Shown in pieces: positions 16,025 to 25,229 of a stretch of 64,000 nucleotides of DNA. The stretch is taken from contig CAILLA010000088.1 of NCBI GenBank assembly GCA_903834925.1, forward strand, positions 1-64,000. Direction: 5' to 3'. A program made the translations under genes and the position numbers. This stretch comes from an uncultured Schlesneria sp. (lineage in GTDB: Bacteria; Planctomycetota; Planctomycetia; Planctomycetales; Planctomycetaceae). The notes under the pieces were generated by a model. The model ran no database searches. It was not told the DNA's origin and was given only the letters and a program-made list of their open reading frames with translations. Positions within the stretch are counted from its first letter, which is position 1; each line of letters starts with the position of its first letter.

Positions 16025-18379
16025 TCAAAACGTTTCGAAGATCGATGAGAATTCCCATTGCTTCTGCACGATACTACTGCTGGTCGTATCAACGTAGGTC
16101 TTGGCTGTTGTGCTCGCGGTATCGCGGTTGAGCGACCAGATCGAGATTCGCCCCATCCCCTTCTGCTCGGCGAAGGCCAGCAGTTCGCTGGCGGCATTCA
16201 GATCGAACGTTTCGGTAGTCACGTCATTCAGTCCGATCATGGGTGTGACGCCAATCATAGTCCACAATTCCGCACTGGTCTTACTGGTTCCATATAGCGT
16301 GCTTAACTGATTGAACAGACTGTTGGCGGAATCGATCGCGTAATTGCCCATCTGTTTCGCGGGACTCGGAGCGGCGCTGTCGCCGTAATCCATCGCCATC
16401 ACGTTAATGCCGGCAATCTGCACGCCGTACTTAAGGGCCGATTGCACTACGTACAACCCGTCTGCAGTCAACCCCGTGGGAAGCACGGGAAGGGTAAACC
16501 AGACCTGCAGTTTAGTGCCGGCCGTAGCGGCATTTTGTTCCAGTGCCGCCAGGGCCTGCGAACGACGATCAATCGCAGCATGGTCCGCCGACGCCGCGCC
16601 TTCGATGTCGAAATCCAGGTGAGTGATATTGTAGGCGCTGACCACCGTCTGATACGCCGCCGTCAATTGGGTGACATTGGTGATCTGCTGGGCCAGTTCC
16701 GCATTCGACGCTCCGCCGAATGAAACCATGACGTCGCCCCCCGCAGCCCGCAAATTGGTGATCTGCTGCCTAAGCGCCATGTCAAAGCTCCCGCCGTTGA
16801 CTTCATACTGGGTATATCCACCCCAACTGGGCTGATTGTTGGAATCGGCCACGATGAAGGCTAGCGAGAAGTATTTGATTTTTCCGGTGGTGGCGGCCGT
16901 CACGAGGTTGAAGGTCGGGTACAGCGTCATGTCGACGTAAGGGGCGTAGAAACTCGTCGGCCAGTTCGTGCTGGTCGTCGCCTGCGCTACTGTGATCGCG
17001 ACATTGGCCGTGGCTGTCCTGCCGTGGCCGTTGCTCACAGTATAGGTAAACGAATCGTTCCCGGTGTAGCCGGTCGTGGGCGCGTAGGTGACCGTGCTAT
17101 CGGCGTTAAGGACGGCGGTCCCGTGCTGGGGGATTGTGACCGCTGTGACGGTCAGCGAAAATCCGTTGGGATCAGAATCGTTGGCCAGCACATTTATGAC
17201 TTTGGCCTGGTTGACGATCGCTGAGACCGAATCATTGGCGGGTGTTGGTACCTGGCTCGTGCCGCCACCACCACCTCCGCCTCCGCTCTGCGTCCCTACC
17301 CAGGCATAGTTGGTCGGGCCGACCGTTACGTTACCGGGACTGCCGTCGAAGCCGATCGAGACGTTGGCACCGGGCTGGATCGTGCTGTTCCAACCGGCGT
17401 TTTGAATGATGTAATGATTTCCGACATGGCTACTGATCGTCGCGTTCCAGATCGATGTAATTTGGCCTGGAAAATCGAAACCGAGCTGCCAGTTGGTGAT
17501 CGCCGTCGTGCCGGTATTCGTGGCAGTGATCTGACCGCCGAATCCCGTCCCCCAGTCACTGGTCACGGTGAATTGGAAGTTGCCGCCGGACGATGCGGCC
17601 GGATTTTTAATGGTGCCGGTCGCCTGTGTCCGGCTGAGGGTAGCACCCGAGGGATTGCTGAGCGTGAGATTGAAGGCAGTCGTCGCGGCCGCTGTCGGTT
17701 TGCTCAGCACCGACACATTGATCGTCGCTTGCGTCTGACCCGGCGCAAAGGTCAACGTTCCACTGGCAGCCTGATAGTTCACGCCTGCGACCGCCGTGCC
17801 GTCTGATGTCGAATAGGCCACGGTGATTGGCGTGGTTGCCGCCGCAGACAGCGAGACCACGAACGGTTCGCTCACTGATTGGGTCGCCGACTCGGTCACG
17901 GAGCTGTCAGCAATAGAGAGCGTCGGTAAAGCGGTCGTGTTCCCCAGCGCAGCTCCATTCAATTTGTAATTCGACGGATTGCTGGCACTGGAACCGGTGG
18001 CGACGAAACCAAACGCCACGTTCCCCTGTGCAGGGAGATCCTGGTCCCAGCTAAGGCCCTGAATTAGATAGTGATTGCCGGTGTGGCTGACAACCTGGGC
18101 ATTCCAGATCGATGTGATATTGGGGGCGTAATCGAACTCAAGCTTCCAGTTCGACACCGCTGTAGTCTGAGTGTTATTCAGTTGCATCTGAGTCTGGAAA
18201 CCCGAGCCCCAATCGCTGGTAACCGTCATGCCAACGCTGACGCCGGACATTAAAGAGCGAGTTTCCAGAATTTCGACCTGAGCAGACTGAATTGTCGGCA
18301 CAGCAAACCGACGCTTACGGCTTCGACTCCCTTTTGGTGACAGTAGCCACGACACGAACACTTTGGAAAGACTGGTCAT
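16025..18379 (-). CDS. Secreted multidomain chitinase (GH18 with CBM2 modules)
   Basis: The 784-residue exported glycoside hydrolase has these parts in order. An N-terminal planctomycete export region with a basic patch is followed by the motif LETRSLMSG (about 35-45). Next come a CBM2 carbohydrate-binding module (about 46-145), a Calx-beta domain (about 150-260), a second CBM2 (about 262-360), a glycine linker and a cadherin-like/Big-type module beginning TPANDSV. The C-terminal GH18 catalytic domain follows (about 465-784). The GH18 signature reads HLDFDIEG with the catalytic acid at Glu593. It should cut chitin or a related beta-1,4-N-acetylglucosamine polymer outside the cell. The start is ATG 18379, set by AGGAGG on the - strand; the frame stays open 99 bases further through a degenerate repeat. 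No other chitin genes are adjacent. Confidence 0.9.
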   Translation of the reverse strand: MTSLSKVFVSWLLSPKGSRSRKRRFAVPTIQSAQVEILETRSLMSGVSVGMTVTSDWGSGFQTQMQLNNTQTTAVSNWKLEFDYAPNITSIWNAQVVSHTGNHYLIQGLSWDQDLPAQGNVAFGFVATGSSASNPSNYKLNGAALGNTTALPTLSIADSSVTESATQSVSEPFVVSLSAAATTPITVAYSTSDGTAVAGVNYQAASGTLTFAPGQTQATINVSVLSKPTAAATTAFNLTLSNPSGATLSRTQATGTIKNPAASSGGNFQFTVTSDWGTGFGGQITATNTGTTAITNWQLGFDFPGQITSIWNATISSHVGNHYIIQNAGWNSTIQPGANVSIGFDGSPGNVTVGPTNYAWVGTQSGGGGGGGGTSQVPTPANDSVSAIVNQAKVINVLANDSDPNGFSLTVTAVTIPQHGTAVLNADSTVTYAPTTGYTGNDSFTYTVSNGHGRTATANVAITVAQATTSTNWPTSFYAPYVDMTLYPTFNLVTAATTGKIKYFSLAFIVADSNNQPSWGGYTQYEVNGGSFDMALRQQITNLRAAGGDVMVSFGGASNAELAQQITNVTQLTAAYQTVVSAYNITHLDFDIEGAASADHAAIDRRSQALAALEQNAATAGTKLQVWFTLPVLPTGLTADGLYVVQSALKYGVQIAGINVMAMDYGDSAAPSPAKQMGNYAIDSANSLFNQLSTLYGTSKTSAELWTMIGVTPMIGLNDVTTETFDLNAASELLAFAEQKGMGRISIWSLNRDTASTTAKTYVDTTSSSIVQKQWEFSSIFETF

Positions 18380-18394
18380 TGAAACCCCTCCTGA

Positions 18395-18475
18395 AACGTG
18401 AGAAACGAGAAGTGTGAGACGCGAGAACCGAGCGACATGAGACGTGAGAAATGTCAGGCGTGGGGCATGTGAAAG
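18395..18475. repeat. Degenerate short tandem repeat upstream of the chitinase gene
   Basis: On the + strand the words GTGAGA, GAGAA and TGAGAC recur every 7-12 bases (for example ACGTGAGAAACGAGAAG, GTGAGACGCGAGAAC, ATGAGACGTGAGAAATG). It lies just upstream of the chitinase ribosome site, in its probable 5' untranslated region. Confidence 0.5.
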
Positions 18476-19477
18476 CACATGTTGCGCCAGTGGTGTTAAA
18501 TCCTATTTTCCATAAAGCGAAAGCGAATTATTGAAGCTGTTCGAGATGAAGCATGCAAAACGGAATCAAATGCCGCAGTAGTCTGCGCCGTTTGTACAAT
18601 CCTGCGTCTAGTTGCGAGAAGTTCTTGAGAGATTATAAACACCAAATAACAGTCAGTGTTGCTTCCATTACTATGGAAACATAGGCAAGACGAATTTGTC
18701 ATCATTAGTGGATGACATTTTTATTATCGAGCACGATCTGTTTGTGTCGGCAGCGATGAACCATTATTAGCTAATGGATTTCGCTCGGATTATTCAGCAT
18801 TTTCCACGATTCGACGCGCGATCAACATCGATCAAGAGTTAATGCATCGTCACACACAGCAACGTGAAACGTTAGACTGACGCGTGATCAATGGGTATTC
18901 AGCTTCGCCTGAGTGCTCAATATCATGAACAAACAAGTTCGAGTCAGTCCTTCCATGATACTGGAAATACGAAAACGTTCCTGGATTCATCCAGTGCAAT
19001 AGCATCCTTGCGGCCCATTTCACTGGTCACTATCGGTCTGTTGAAGACAGGTAAGCACGGCGTACTTCGCTTTCATTTCCAAATAGGAGCAGCCGTCGCT
19101 TCTGATTGTTGTAGTCGAATCCAAGCATTGTCAACACGAAACCGAAACGGCGTAAGTGTTAAAGTGAGAAAACTGAAAACGGGATTCGTTCGGTGTCGCC
19201 GGGTAACCCCATCCGGTAAGACCATGGCCGTCGAATGGAGTGAGAGTTGTATTCTTACTTGTTTCTGATGAGGTTCACTGATTTAATGACAGGCGGAAAG
19301 ATGGTATCTCGCGTTTCGTTCTGTGATTTCCTGGCGTTCTTCGTGTCTTTCATGAGAACGAATACTTTGCTTCTTCAGGAGTAGCAATGAGGTTTCAACG
19401 AAGCTTCATGCTGGCCTGATGAAATGAAGAAAAGAGTGTTTGAGGTGAAGAAAATGAGATTTCCAGAGTCACATTAT
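18476..19477. other. About 1 kb without a recognisable gene
   Basis: AT-richer than its surroundings, especially 18600-18760. Reading frames on both strands are short or have atypical composition; the 125-codon + strand frame at 18891-19268 has no ribosome site and no family resemblance. It probably holds the chitinase promoter and perhaps remnants of decayed sequence. I see no transposase fragment, tRNA or array. Confidence 0.5.
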
Positions 19478-19513
19478 GAAAAAAGCCCGGCAAAAAGGAA
19501 TTTCTTGCCGGGC
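19478..19513 (-). terminator. Rho-independent terminator of the cupredoxin-like gene
   Basis: GCCCGGCAA (19485-19493) pairs with TTGCCGGGC (19505-19513) over 9 bp. Read on the - strand the hairpin is followed by a run of T (A at 19478-19484). It lies about 40 bases beyond the stop at 19551. Confidence 0.85.
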
Positions 19514-19550
19514 GATACGAGATTTAATTCGCAAGTACTTTTGGGTTCGT

Positions 19551-20321
19551 TTACTTCAGGATTTGCTTCGCGGTGAACTTCAGCGGCTTTTCCTGGTTTT
19601 CCCCAGCCTTGACGTTGACCGTGTACTTTTTGTCGAGGTAACCAGCGGATTCCTGCCATACGTTGAATTCGTGTGTTCCGACAGGCAGGTCCTTGATTTC
19701 GAAGTTACCATTCTCATCGGTTACTGCGGCGTAAGGGTGATCGAGGATAACCCAGTAGGCCACCATCCACGGGTGAATATCGCAACCGACTTTGGAGGGA
19801 AGCTTTTCAGCGAGGGTGAGCGGCTTGACGGAAACACCGACTCGGTCTTTTGGTGCGACGACGAAATTATCCTGGCGATTCTTGATCGGATAGGTGTGCG
19901 TGTTGTGGGCCGCTTCGTCGTCAGAGAGAACGAGAACCGTTTGATCGGTTCGGACGAGCAGAACGTGCGGTGTGAATCGGCATCCTTTCTGGTCGAAGGT
20001 GACCTGTGGGACCGCACTCTTCTCAACGGAAGGAGCAATTTTTGCAGGCTTCTTGGCGAGGTAGACAACGACGTTGGCAATCCCCTTGTTTGCAGGATTG
20101 ACGACAAGCTTTTCGTCGGGAACATCTTGAGCGGCACAAACTGCGGCATCTTTCGCGGCAGCATTGCCTTTTACGACCAGCAAATCAATCTTTGGGATAT
20201 CGCCGTCAAGCAGAACTTGACCTTTTAGGGTGCCCCATTGGGCGTTGGCTGAATTGCAGAGTCCTGTACCCATCAGGGCGATTGCTGCACATGCAGCTGT
20301 CACTGAAAACAACTTTGGCAT
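19551..20321 (-). CDS. Exported cupredoxin-like protein with carboxypeptidase-regulatory-like fold
   Basis: The 256-residue protein begins with a Sec signal peptide (cleavage expected after ANA, about residue 27). A strand-rich domain follows, with a probable type 1 copper site: HNTH near residue 139, then Cys180, His183 and Met186 in VGCDIHPWM. The end (about 195-250) is a beta sandwich like the carboxypeptidase regulatory domain (DENGNFEIKDLPVGTHEFNVW). Blue copper proteins of this type carry electrons in the periplasm. Whether copper is bound here, and what the partner is, cannot be read from sequence. The gene is single, with its own terminator, and the ribosome site is weak. Confidence 0.75.
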   Translation of the reverse strand: MPKLFSVTAACAAIALMGTGLCNSANAQWGTLKGQVLLDGDIPKIDLLVVKGNAAAKDAAVCAAQDVPDEKLVVNPANKGIANVVVYLAKKPAKIAPSVEKSAVPQVTFDQKGCRFTPHVLLVRTDQTVLVLSDDEAAHNTHTYPIKNRQDNFVVAPKDRVGVSVKPLTLAEKLPSKVGCDIHPWMVAYWVILDHPYAAVTDENGNFEIKDLPVGTHEFNVWQESAGYLDKKYTVNVKAGENQEKPLKFTAKQILK

Positions 20322-20877
20322 CTGTGAACACTTTCAGAAAAGAGAGGCGAGGCAACCTTGCCTGCGGGGAGAGGCGTCCAACCTCAATAGTTGTGGTTAC
20401 CTGTATTATCGCTGAACAGTCGCTGGGAACAAGAACCGAAACTGTTTTTACCATCATCGAGAATCAAGAAATGCTGATATTTCCGTGAATCGGAATTGTA
20501 AATTAACCGACATTCTCGCTGTAGGATTGCATTTCGGCGAACAAAACGTCAAAAATCTCTGCTCCCATACAAATTTCGCAATTCGATGGACGCGATTTTC
20601 GCCCGTCGGTTTTTCATAGTTAATCGTAATTTCGAGACTTCCAAGTTCATGGCCAACGTGAAACAACTGGCATCCGCTGCACTGACTGAAGGCAATGGTG
20701 TTTTCCGTCTGGCCCCGAACTGGATTCCTCGTTCGTTTCTCCACCCGAGCCGCTTGTCTCGTTGCGATACTTTGGTCCGAACGCTCAGCCTGGTGCTCCG
20801 AATGTTGGCGTTCACAGGCGTCGCTAAGGTTTTTTTTCACTCCATCAATTTTCAAACTTCGCCTTGAAGGAACTTCA
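20322..20877. other. Divergent intergenic region, no gene seen
   Basis: About 555 bases between the cupredoxin-like gene (-) and the sugar isomerase gene (+). The frame of the isomerase is open upstream to 20695 but without similarity to it, and the - strand frame at 20454-20888 overlaps the isomerase ribosome site. Both look like chance. Promoters for both genes should be here. Confidence 0.5.
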
Positions 20878-21906
20878 ATGAGTAACAAATTCCCACGACT
20901 TCATAATGCGATGTGGCCCGGCCTGGTTGGAAAGGGTTCGCCCGGGGCCGAACCGTTTATTTCCCTGGATCACATGCTCGGTTTTACGAAAAACGCAGTC
21001 GTCAACGGCCAGCGGTTCGATGGAGTCGATCTGTTCCTGTTTGATCCACATGTCAACATCGACCTTTCAGATGATGACGTAAAGCGGATCGCCGATAAGA
21101 TTGCTAACGAAGGTCTGGCTGTGGGTTCGCTGGTGGCACCCGTCTGGCCAGGGACGGTTGGCGACAGTGCAATGGGCGGACCTGAGCAACGCGCGAAGTT
21201 CGTCCTTGCGGTGAAGAAGGCATGTCGCATCGCAGACATCTTTAACAGGCATGGCGTGCGAAAGTACGGTGTGATCCGAATCGATGCTGCGGCCGGCCCG
21301 TCTCAATGGCTGGAAGATCCTGTTTCCAACACGAAAAAGATCGCATCGACATTCCGCGAAGCCGGTATTGTCGCCGCCGCTCATGGTGAGCGACTGGCTG
21401 CAGAAGGGGAAATCTGCTGGGGTGGAATGCACTCCTGGAAGAACATGGTTGATCTGCTTGAGCAGGTTGACATGCCAGGGACAGTTGGGTTCCAGGCCGA
21501 TCAGGCTCATACGTATCTCTACCTGATGGGGTACAATGCTCCTGAGCATGCTCTCTTGAAAGAAGGTTATACTCAGGCCGAGTTTGACGCAGCCTATACG
21601 AAGATGACCGACGCACTACGGCCTTGGACGATCGACTTCCATGTCGCCCAGAACGACGGGACCGTGCATGGAACAGGAACCCACGACAAGACAGGTCGAC
21701 ATTGTCTTGCCGATGATCCGAAAGGTAAGCTTGATATCGTCGCGACTGCGGCCTATTGGCTGAAGGGTGCCGCAGATCGTGGTATCAAACACATTTGCTG
21801 GGACGGTTGCATGTTCCCGAATTCCACGTTGGAAGACATGAAGACATGGAACACGATTTTGGGAACGATGATTAAAGTCCGCGATAACTGCGGCTGGAAT
21901 CTTTAA
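20878..21906 (+). CDS. TIM-barrel sugar isomerase/epimerase (AP endonuclease 2 fold)
   Basis: This 342-residue cytoplasmic protein is of the xylose isomerase-like/AP endonuclease family 2 superfamily, which interconverts ketoses or their epimers using a divalent metal. The barrel strands are visible: [44 protein letters not shown] (probable Glu/His metal ligands), [42 protein letters not shown], and [10 protein letters not shown]. It has no Tat leader, unlike the relative at 56.3 kb. The start at ATG 20878 is preceded by AAGGAA. A hairpin terminator follows the stop. The substrate is not known; no sugar operon surrounds it. Confidence 0.85.
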   Translation: MSNKFPRLHNAMWPGLVGKGSPGAEPFISLDHMLGFTKNAVVNGQRFDGVDLFLFDPHVNIDLSDDDVKRIADKIANEGLAVGSLVAPVWPGTVGDSAMGGPEQRAKFVLAVKKACRIADIFNRHGVRKYGVIRIDAAAGPSQWLEDPVSNTKKIASTFREAGIVAAAHGERLAAEGEICWGGMHSWKNMVDLLEQVDMPGTVGFQADQAHTYLYLMGYNAPEHALLKEGYTQAEFDAAYTKMTDALRPWTIDFHVAQNDGTVHGTGTHDKTGRHCLADDPKGKLDIVATAAYWLKGAADRGIKHICWDGCMFPNSTLEDMKTWNTILGTMIKVRDNCGWNL

Positions 21907-21933
21907 TACGACGTTCCTGACGGCATGAAATCA

Positions 21934-21975
21934 AACAGGGCGAGCCGAGGATTGATTCCTCGTGCTCGCCTTGTT
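21934..21975. terminator. Bidirectional hairpin terminator
   Basis: AACAGGGCGAGC ... GCTCGCCTTGTT pairs with an inner GAGGA/TCCTC pair. It sits between the convergent isomerase (+, ends 21906) and phosphoesterase (-, ends 21984) genes. Confidence 0.75.
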
Positions 21976-21983
21976 CTTGTGGG

Positions 21984-23345
21984 CTACTTTTCCCCTCTCA
22001 ATCGAACTGGCGTTTCGGGGACTTGTTCGATCAGTTCGTTTGGTTGGCCTGATCGTTTCTTTAACGTGAAGCCGTCATAGGTTTGACCGGTCGCGGTACG
22101 GGCCTGGTATCGAAGTTCGTCGCCATCGATCGTGATGACCTGGAACAATTGAGTATCTTCAGCGACCCGCTGAAACTCCTCACGGGGCGGCTTGCCAATG
22201 TCATACATTTTCGGACCGCTGACAGATACGACATAGATCGTCCCAGACTCTCCCTTTGCGGCAAGGCCCGTCGTGCTGTTGACCAGTTTTGATCTCGCGT
22301 AAGTGTGGTCGTGTCCCTGTAATACGAGATCGACTTTGTATTTGTCGAACAGCGGTTGCCAGCTGTCACGTATGAATTTGTTGTCTCGAAGTTTGGCGCT
22401 GGAATAGATCGGATGATGGAATGTGACAATGGTCCAGCGGATTGAATCATCACGGCTCGAGAGTGCCTGTTCCAGCCATGGAGCCTGTTCGAGGATCTTG
22501 GCGTTCGAATTCAATGAGATGATTCGAGTCCCTTGAAAATCTGTGAAATAGGTTGTTTCAAACAGGTCTGGGGGGCCGTTTTCCGGCAGGGCAAATTGTG
22601 GCTTCCAATACTTTGAGAGGACTTGAGATTTCAGTAATCCAACAAGTTCGTATTCGTGGTTACCCGGTGTGACGATGCTCGGTATCATCGCATTGATCCA
22701 CCCGCCCGCCTGGTTCCATTCGCCCCATTCCGCATCACTGTTCGGTTTATTGATGAGATCTCCGGCGTGGAGCAGAAAACTGGCTTTGGGTGCGTCGCTA
22801 AACGCTTCGCGAATGACTCGTGACCACATCGGCTTGATGTCGTTCTGGGCGTCACCGAAATAGATAAAGGTGAACGGTTCAGCCCGATTGCTTGCCGTCG
22901 TAAAATGAAACCATTCGCTCCAATTGACTCCGTCACCCACGCGGTACGCATACTTAGTACGAGGGGACAGGGCGTTAAACTCGACCGTGTGGTAGTGAGC
23001 TTTGGAAAGATCGGATTCGAGAAGAGTCGTCTTCGCTGCCAATTGCCGGGCGGTCTTCGCAAAACCCGCGTTGTCGGTTGCGACCGCGATCTCGGCCAAT
23101 CCCTTGGCAACAGTCGTATTTGTCCGCCATGTAACCGCTTGAGTTCGCGATGGGTCACCGGTCCAGGTGAGGATAATTCGATCAGGAAGTGACGACGGCT
23201 TGTAGGCTTCGGCGTCTGCAACCTTAACCGGTTGACGGCCATCAGACCCATCAAACACATCAATCGCCTGCGATGACGAATCACACCCAACAGTGGAAAT
23301 CAGTAATAGACTGAGGGCGGTGATGAAAACGAGGTACTTCAACAT
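21984..23345 (-). CDS. Lipoprotein metallophosphoesterase, purple acid phosphatase type
   Basis: This 453-residue protein starts with a lipoprotein signal (LLLISTVGC), so it is lipid-anchored outside the cytoplasm. A fibronectin-like purple acid phosphatase N-terminal domain (PDRIILTWTGDPSRTQAVTWRT ...) precedes the calcineurin-like catalytic domain. The five metal motifs are YFGDAQND, HAGDLINK, TPGNHEYE, FHHPIYS and GHDHTYARS. It should hydrolyse phosphate esters using a two-metal centre. The frame is open to a TTG at 23363; ATG 23345 is chosen because GGAG lies nine bases before it and the lipoprotein signal then has normal length. It lies 120 bases behind the M28 peptidase gene on the same strand and may be co-transcribed with it. 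Confidence 0.9.
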   Translation of the reverse strand: MLKYLVFITALSLLLISTVGCDSSSQAIDVFDGSDGRQPVKVADAEAYKPSSLPDRIILTWTGDPSRTQAVTWRTNTTVAKGLAEIAVATDNAGFAKTARQLAAKTTLLESDLSKAHYHTVEFNALSPRTKYAYRVGDGVNWSEWFHFTTASNRAEPFTFIYFGDAQNDIKPMWSRVIREAFSDAPKASFLLHAGDLINKPNSDAEWGEWNQAGGWINAMIPSIVTPGNHEYELVGLLKSQVLSKYWKPQFALPENGPPDLFETTYFTDFQGTRIISLNSNAKILEQAPWLEQALSSRDDSIRWTIVTFHHPIYSSAKLRDNKFIRDSWQPLFDKYKVDLVLQGHDHTYARSKLVNSTTGLAAKGESGTIYVVSVSGPKMYDIGKPPREEFQRVAEDTQLFQVITIDGDELRYQARTATGQTYDGFTLKKRSGQPNELIEQVPETPVRLRGEK

Positions 23346-23465
23346 AACTGAACTCCGCGTCAAAACAGGCGGGATGCTTAACGTAAGATAAAGTATCTCC
23401 CTTTCGGAGCCATGTTATAGTCTCACGAACCGCCACAATGATGAAGACTTTGCGAATAATGCTGA

Positions 23466-25016
23466 TTACTGAGCGTCTTCAATCAGTTCCACGACGACCT
23501 CGTGAATCTGACCGTTTCGCTCAACTCGAAAGTGAAATGGCTGCTTTTCGGACACCACGCGAAGTCGCATTTCTTCCGACGATGCGAACGAACGCCCGCC
23601 CATGTCGAGAACGACATCTCCAGCCGCGATACCTGCTCGATCCGCCGGTGATTCGGCAACAACATGCGTAATCACAGCACAATTGGGAAGAGCCGAGTCA
23701 TCACGCCAGCTGGCTCCAAGGCGAACAGGATTTCCCAGAAGATAGGCATTCAATTCGATGGGGGTTTCGACTCCAGGTCGTTCGACTCGAATCGGAACCG
23801 GGTTTTTGACGGTTTGGAGAACCATTTTCAAATCGTCGGCAGTCCCCGATTTCCAAGGGCCCAGTCGTACAATTCGGTCGGACGGTCGAAGCCCGGCATT
23901 CGCTGCCGGGGAACCGGGAGTGACCTGAGAAACGACCACGACGTTTTTCCGCAATTGTTCCAGATCCCAATTGACGCCGAGTCGAACTGGAGGACTGGTC
24001 GCGGCTTTGGTGTTAAACCAGGATGGTGTAGGCTCAGAAAGTGCTTCGCGTCGAAATCGAGGAAAGTCGGAACGGTTCGCGGCTTCGAAAGCCAATCGAT
24101 ACGAATACTCGGTCATCCGTCGTAATCCGTCCCAGTTGATTTTGTCAGGATCGTCAGACGGACGGTGATAGTCATCGTGTTTGTCGGTATCAAGATGGAT
24201 TGAGGGAACGCCAGCGGCATAGAATGGGTAATGATCGCTGTCAGCAATGACCTGAGGTTGATACGCAAGCTTCAGGTCGTTTGCGATATTGTGCGTTGCG
24301 AGAAACGGACGCAGCCCAGGTGCCGAACGCCATCCTACAGTAATAACCTTACCGTCTCTCAGCCGCCCCAGCATGTCGATATTCAAAACAAAGCGTAAAT
24401 CCTGAATCGGTATCGTTGGATTGGCAACCCAGTGTTTTGATCCCAACAGGCCAACCTCTTCGGCATCCCAGAACGCAAACATTATCGATCGAGCAGGTGG
24501 GGTTTCGAGCGAAGCAAAGGCTTCAATCAATTCAAGCACTGCTGAAGTACCGCTCGCGTTGTCGTCTGCTCCGTTGTGAATCTGTCCGGTCGGACCACGG
24601 CTATTCGATGCTTTTCCGTATCCGACATGATCGTAATGAGCCCCGATGACGACGACCTCGTGCTTTAAGGTCTCGTCCGAACCGGGGAGAAGGACGAGTA
24701 AGTTTTGATAATCACGTCCAAACTCTTGTGTCTTTTCCATCGGCAAACGGCTGGTTTCCCGAATCTTCTTGAGGACGGATCTCAAATATGCAGCAGCAGC
24801 TTTGCCACCGCGTCCCCCGGCCTCCCGGCCTTCTAGCGAATCACTGGCTAGCGTTGTTACGTGCCGCTTGAGATCGTCGCCGTCAATTCGTGCCAAACCC
24901 GTTCGAATGACGATGGCGTCACTGGCCAACGCATCAGACCATAGGGCCGTAATACTCTGAAACAGCAAAATTCCAAAAATGAAAGTTGGAAAGCGCGATT
25001 CAGTCGATCCCCTCAT
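23466..25016 (-). CDS. Exported M28 family zinc metallopeptidase with two PDZ domains
   Basis: The 516-residue protein has a signal anchor at about residues 8-30. The M28 aminopeptidase core contains all expected zinc-site motifs: GAHYDHVG (His), GADDNASG (bridging Asp), WDAEEVGLLGS (catalytic and ligand Glu), NIDMLGR (Asp) and DYHRPSDDPDKIN (His). A PA-like insertion seen in larger relatives is lacking. Two PDZ domains follow (about 330-420 and 425-510; SPAANAGLRPSDRIV and SPADRAGIAAGDVVL), which bind peptide ends or regulate the enzyme. It should act as an aminopeptidase in the periplasm or on the surface. The start at ATG 25016 has GGAGG upstream; the longer frame to 25085 has none. Confidence 0.92.
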   Translation of the reverse strand: MRGSTESRFPTFIFGILLFQSITALWSDALASDAIVIRTGLARIDGDDLKRHVTTLASDSLEGREAGGRGGKAAAAYLRSVLKKIRETSRLPMEKTQEFGRDYQNLLVLLPGSDETLKHEVVVIGAHYDHVGYGKASNSRGPTGQIHNGADDNASGTSAVLELIEAFASLETPPARSIMFAFWDAEEVGLLGSKHWVANPTIPIQDLRFVLNIDMLGRLRDGKVITVGWRSAPGLRPFLATHNIANDLKLAYQPQVIADSDHYPFYAAGVPSIHLDTDKHDDYHRPSDDPDKINWDGLRRMTEYSYRLAFEAANRSDFPRFRREALSEPTPSWFNTKAATSPPVRLGVNWDLEQLRKNVVVVSQVTPGSPAANAGLRPSDRIVRLGPWKSGTADDLKMVLQTVKNPVPIRVERPGVETPIELNAYLLGNPVRLGASWRDDSALPNCAVITHVVAESPADRAGIAAGDVVLDMGGRSFASSEEMRLRVVSEKQPFHFRVERNGQIHEVVVELIEDAQ

Positions 25017-25229
25017 GATTTTTATCCTCCTGCAATCCATACCGGCCGCGAGTCCATGCGGCCGGAGCACGAGATTTTCACCCATGCCGTTTTGAGATCA
25101 GTTTCCATCAACGAATGTTGCAGATCCGAGACGAATCGGCCCGTATATGATCGATCCGATTTGAATCTAACGCAATCCGTATTTTGGGAGATTACCGGTT
25201 CAGCACCTGAAATCCACCATCGGAAACCA

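Noticed and set aside
18891-19268. 125-codon + strand frame in the 1-kb gap
   Set aside because: No ribosome site and no recognisable pattern; amino acid composition is that of random frame.
20454-20888. 144-codon - strand frame opposite the isomerase start
   Set aside because: It overlaps the ribosome site and start of a clear gene and shows no protein-like pattern.
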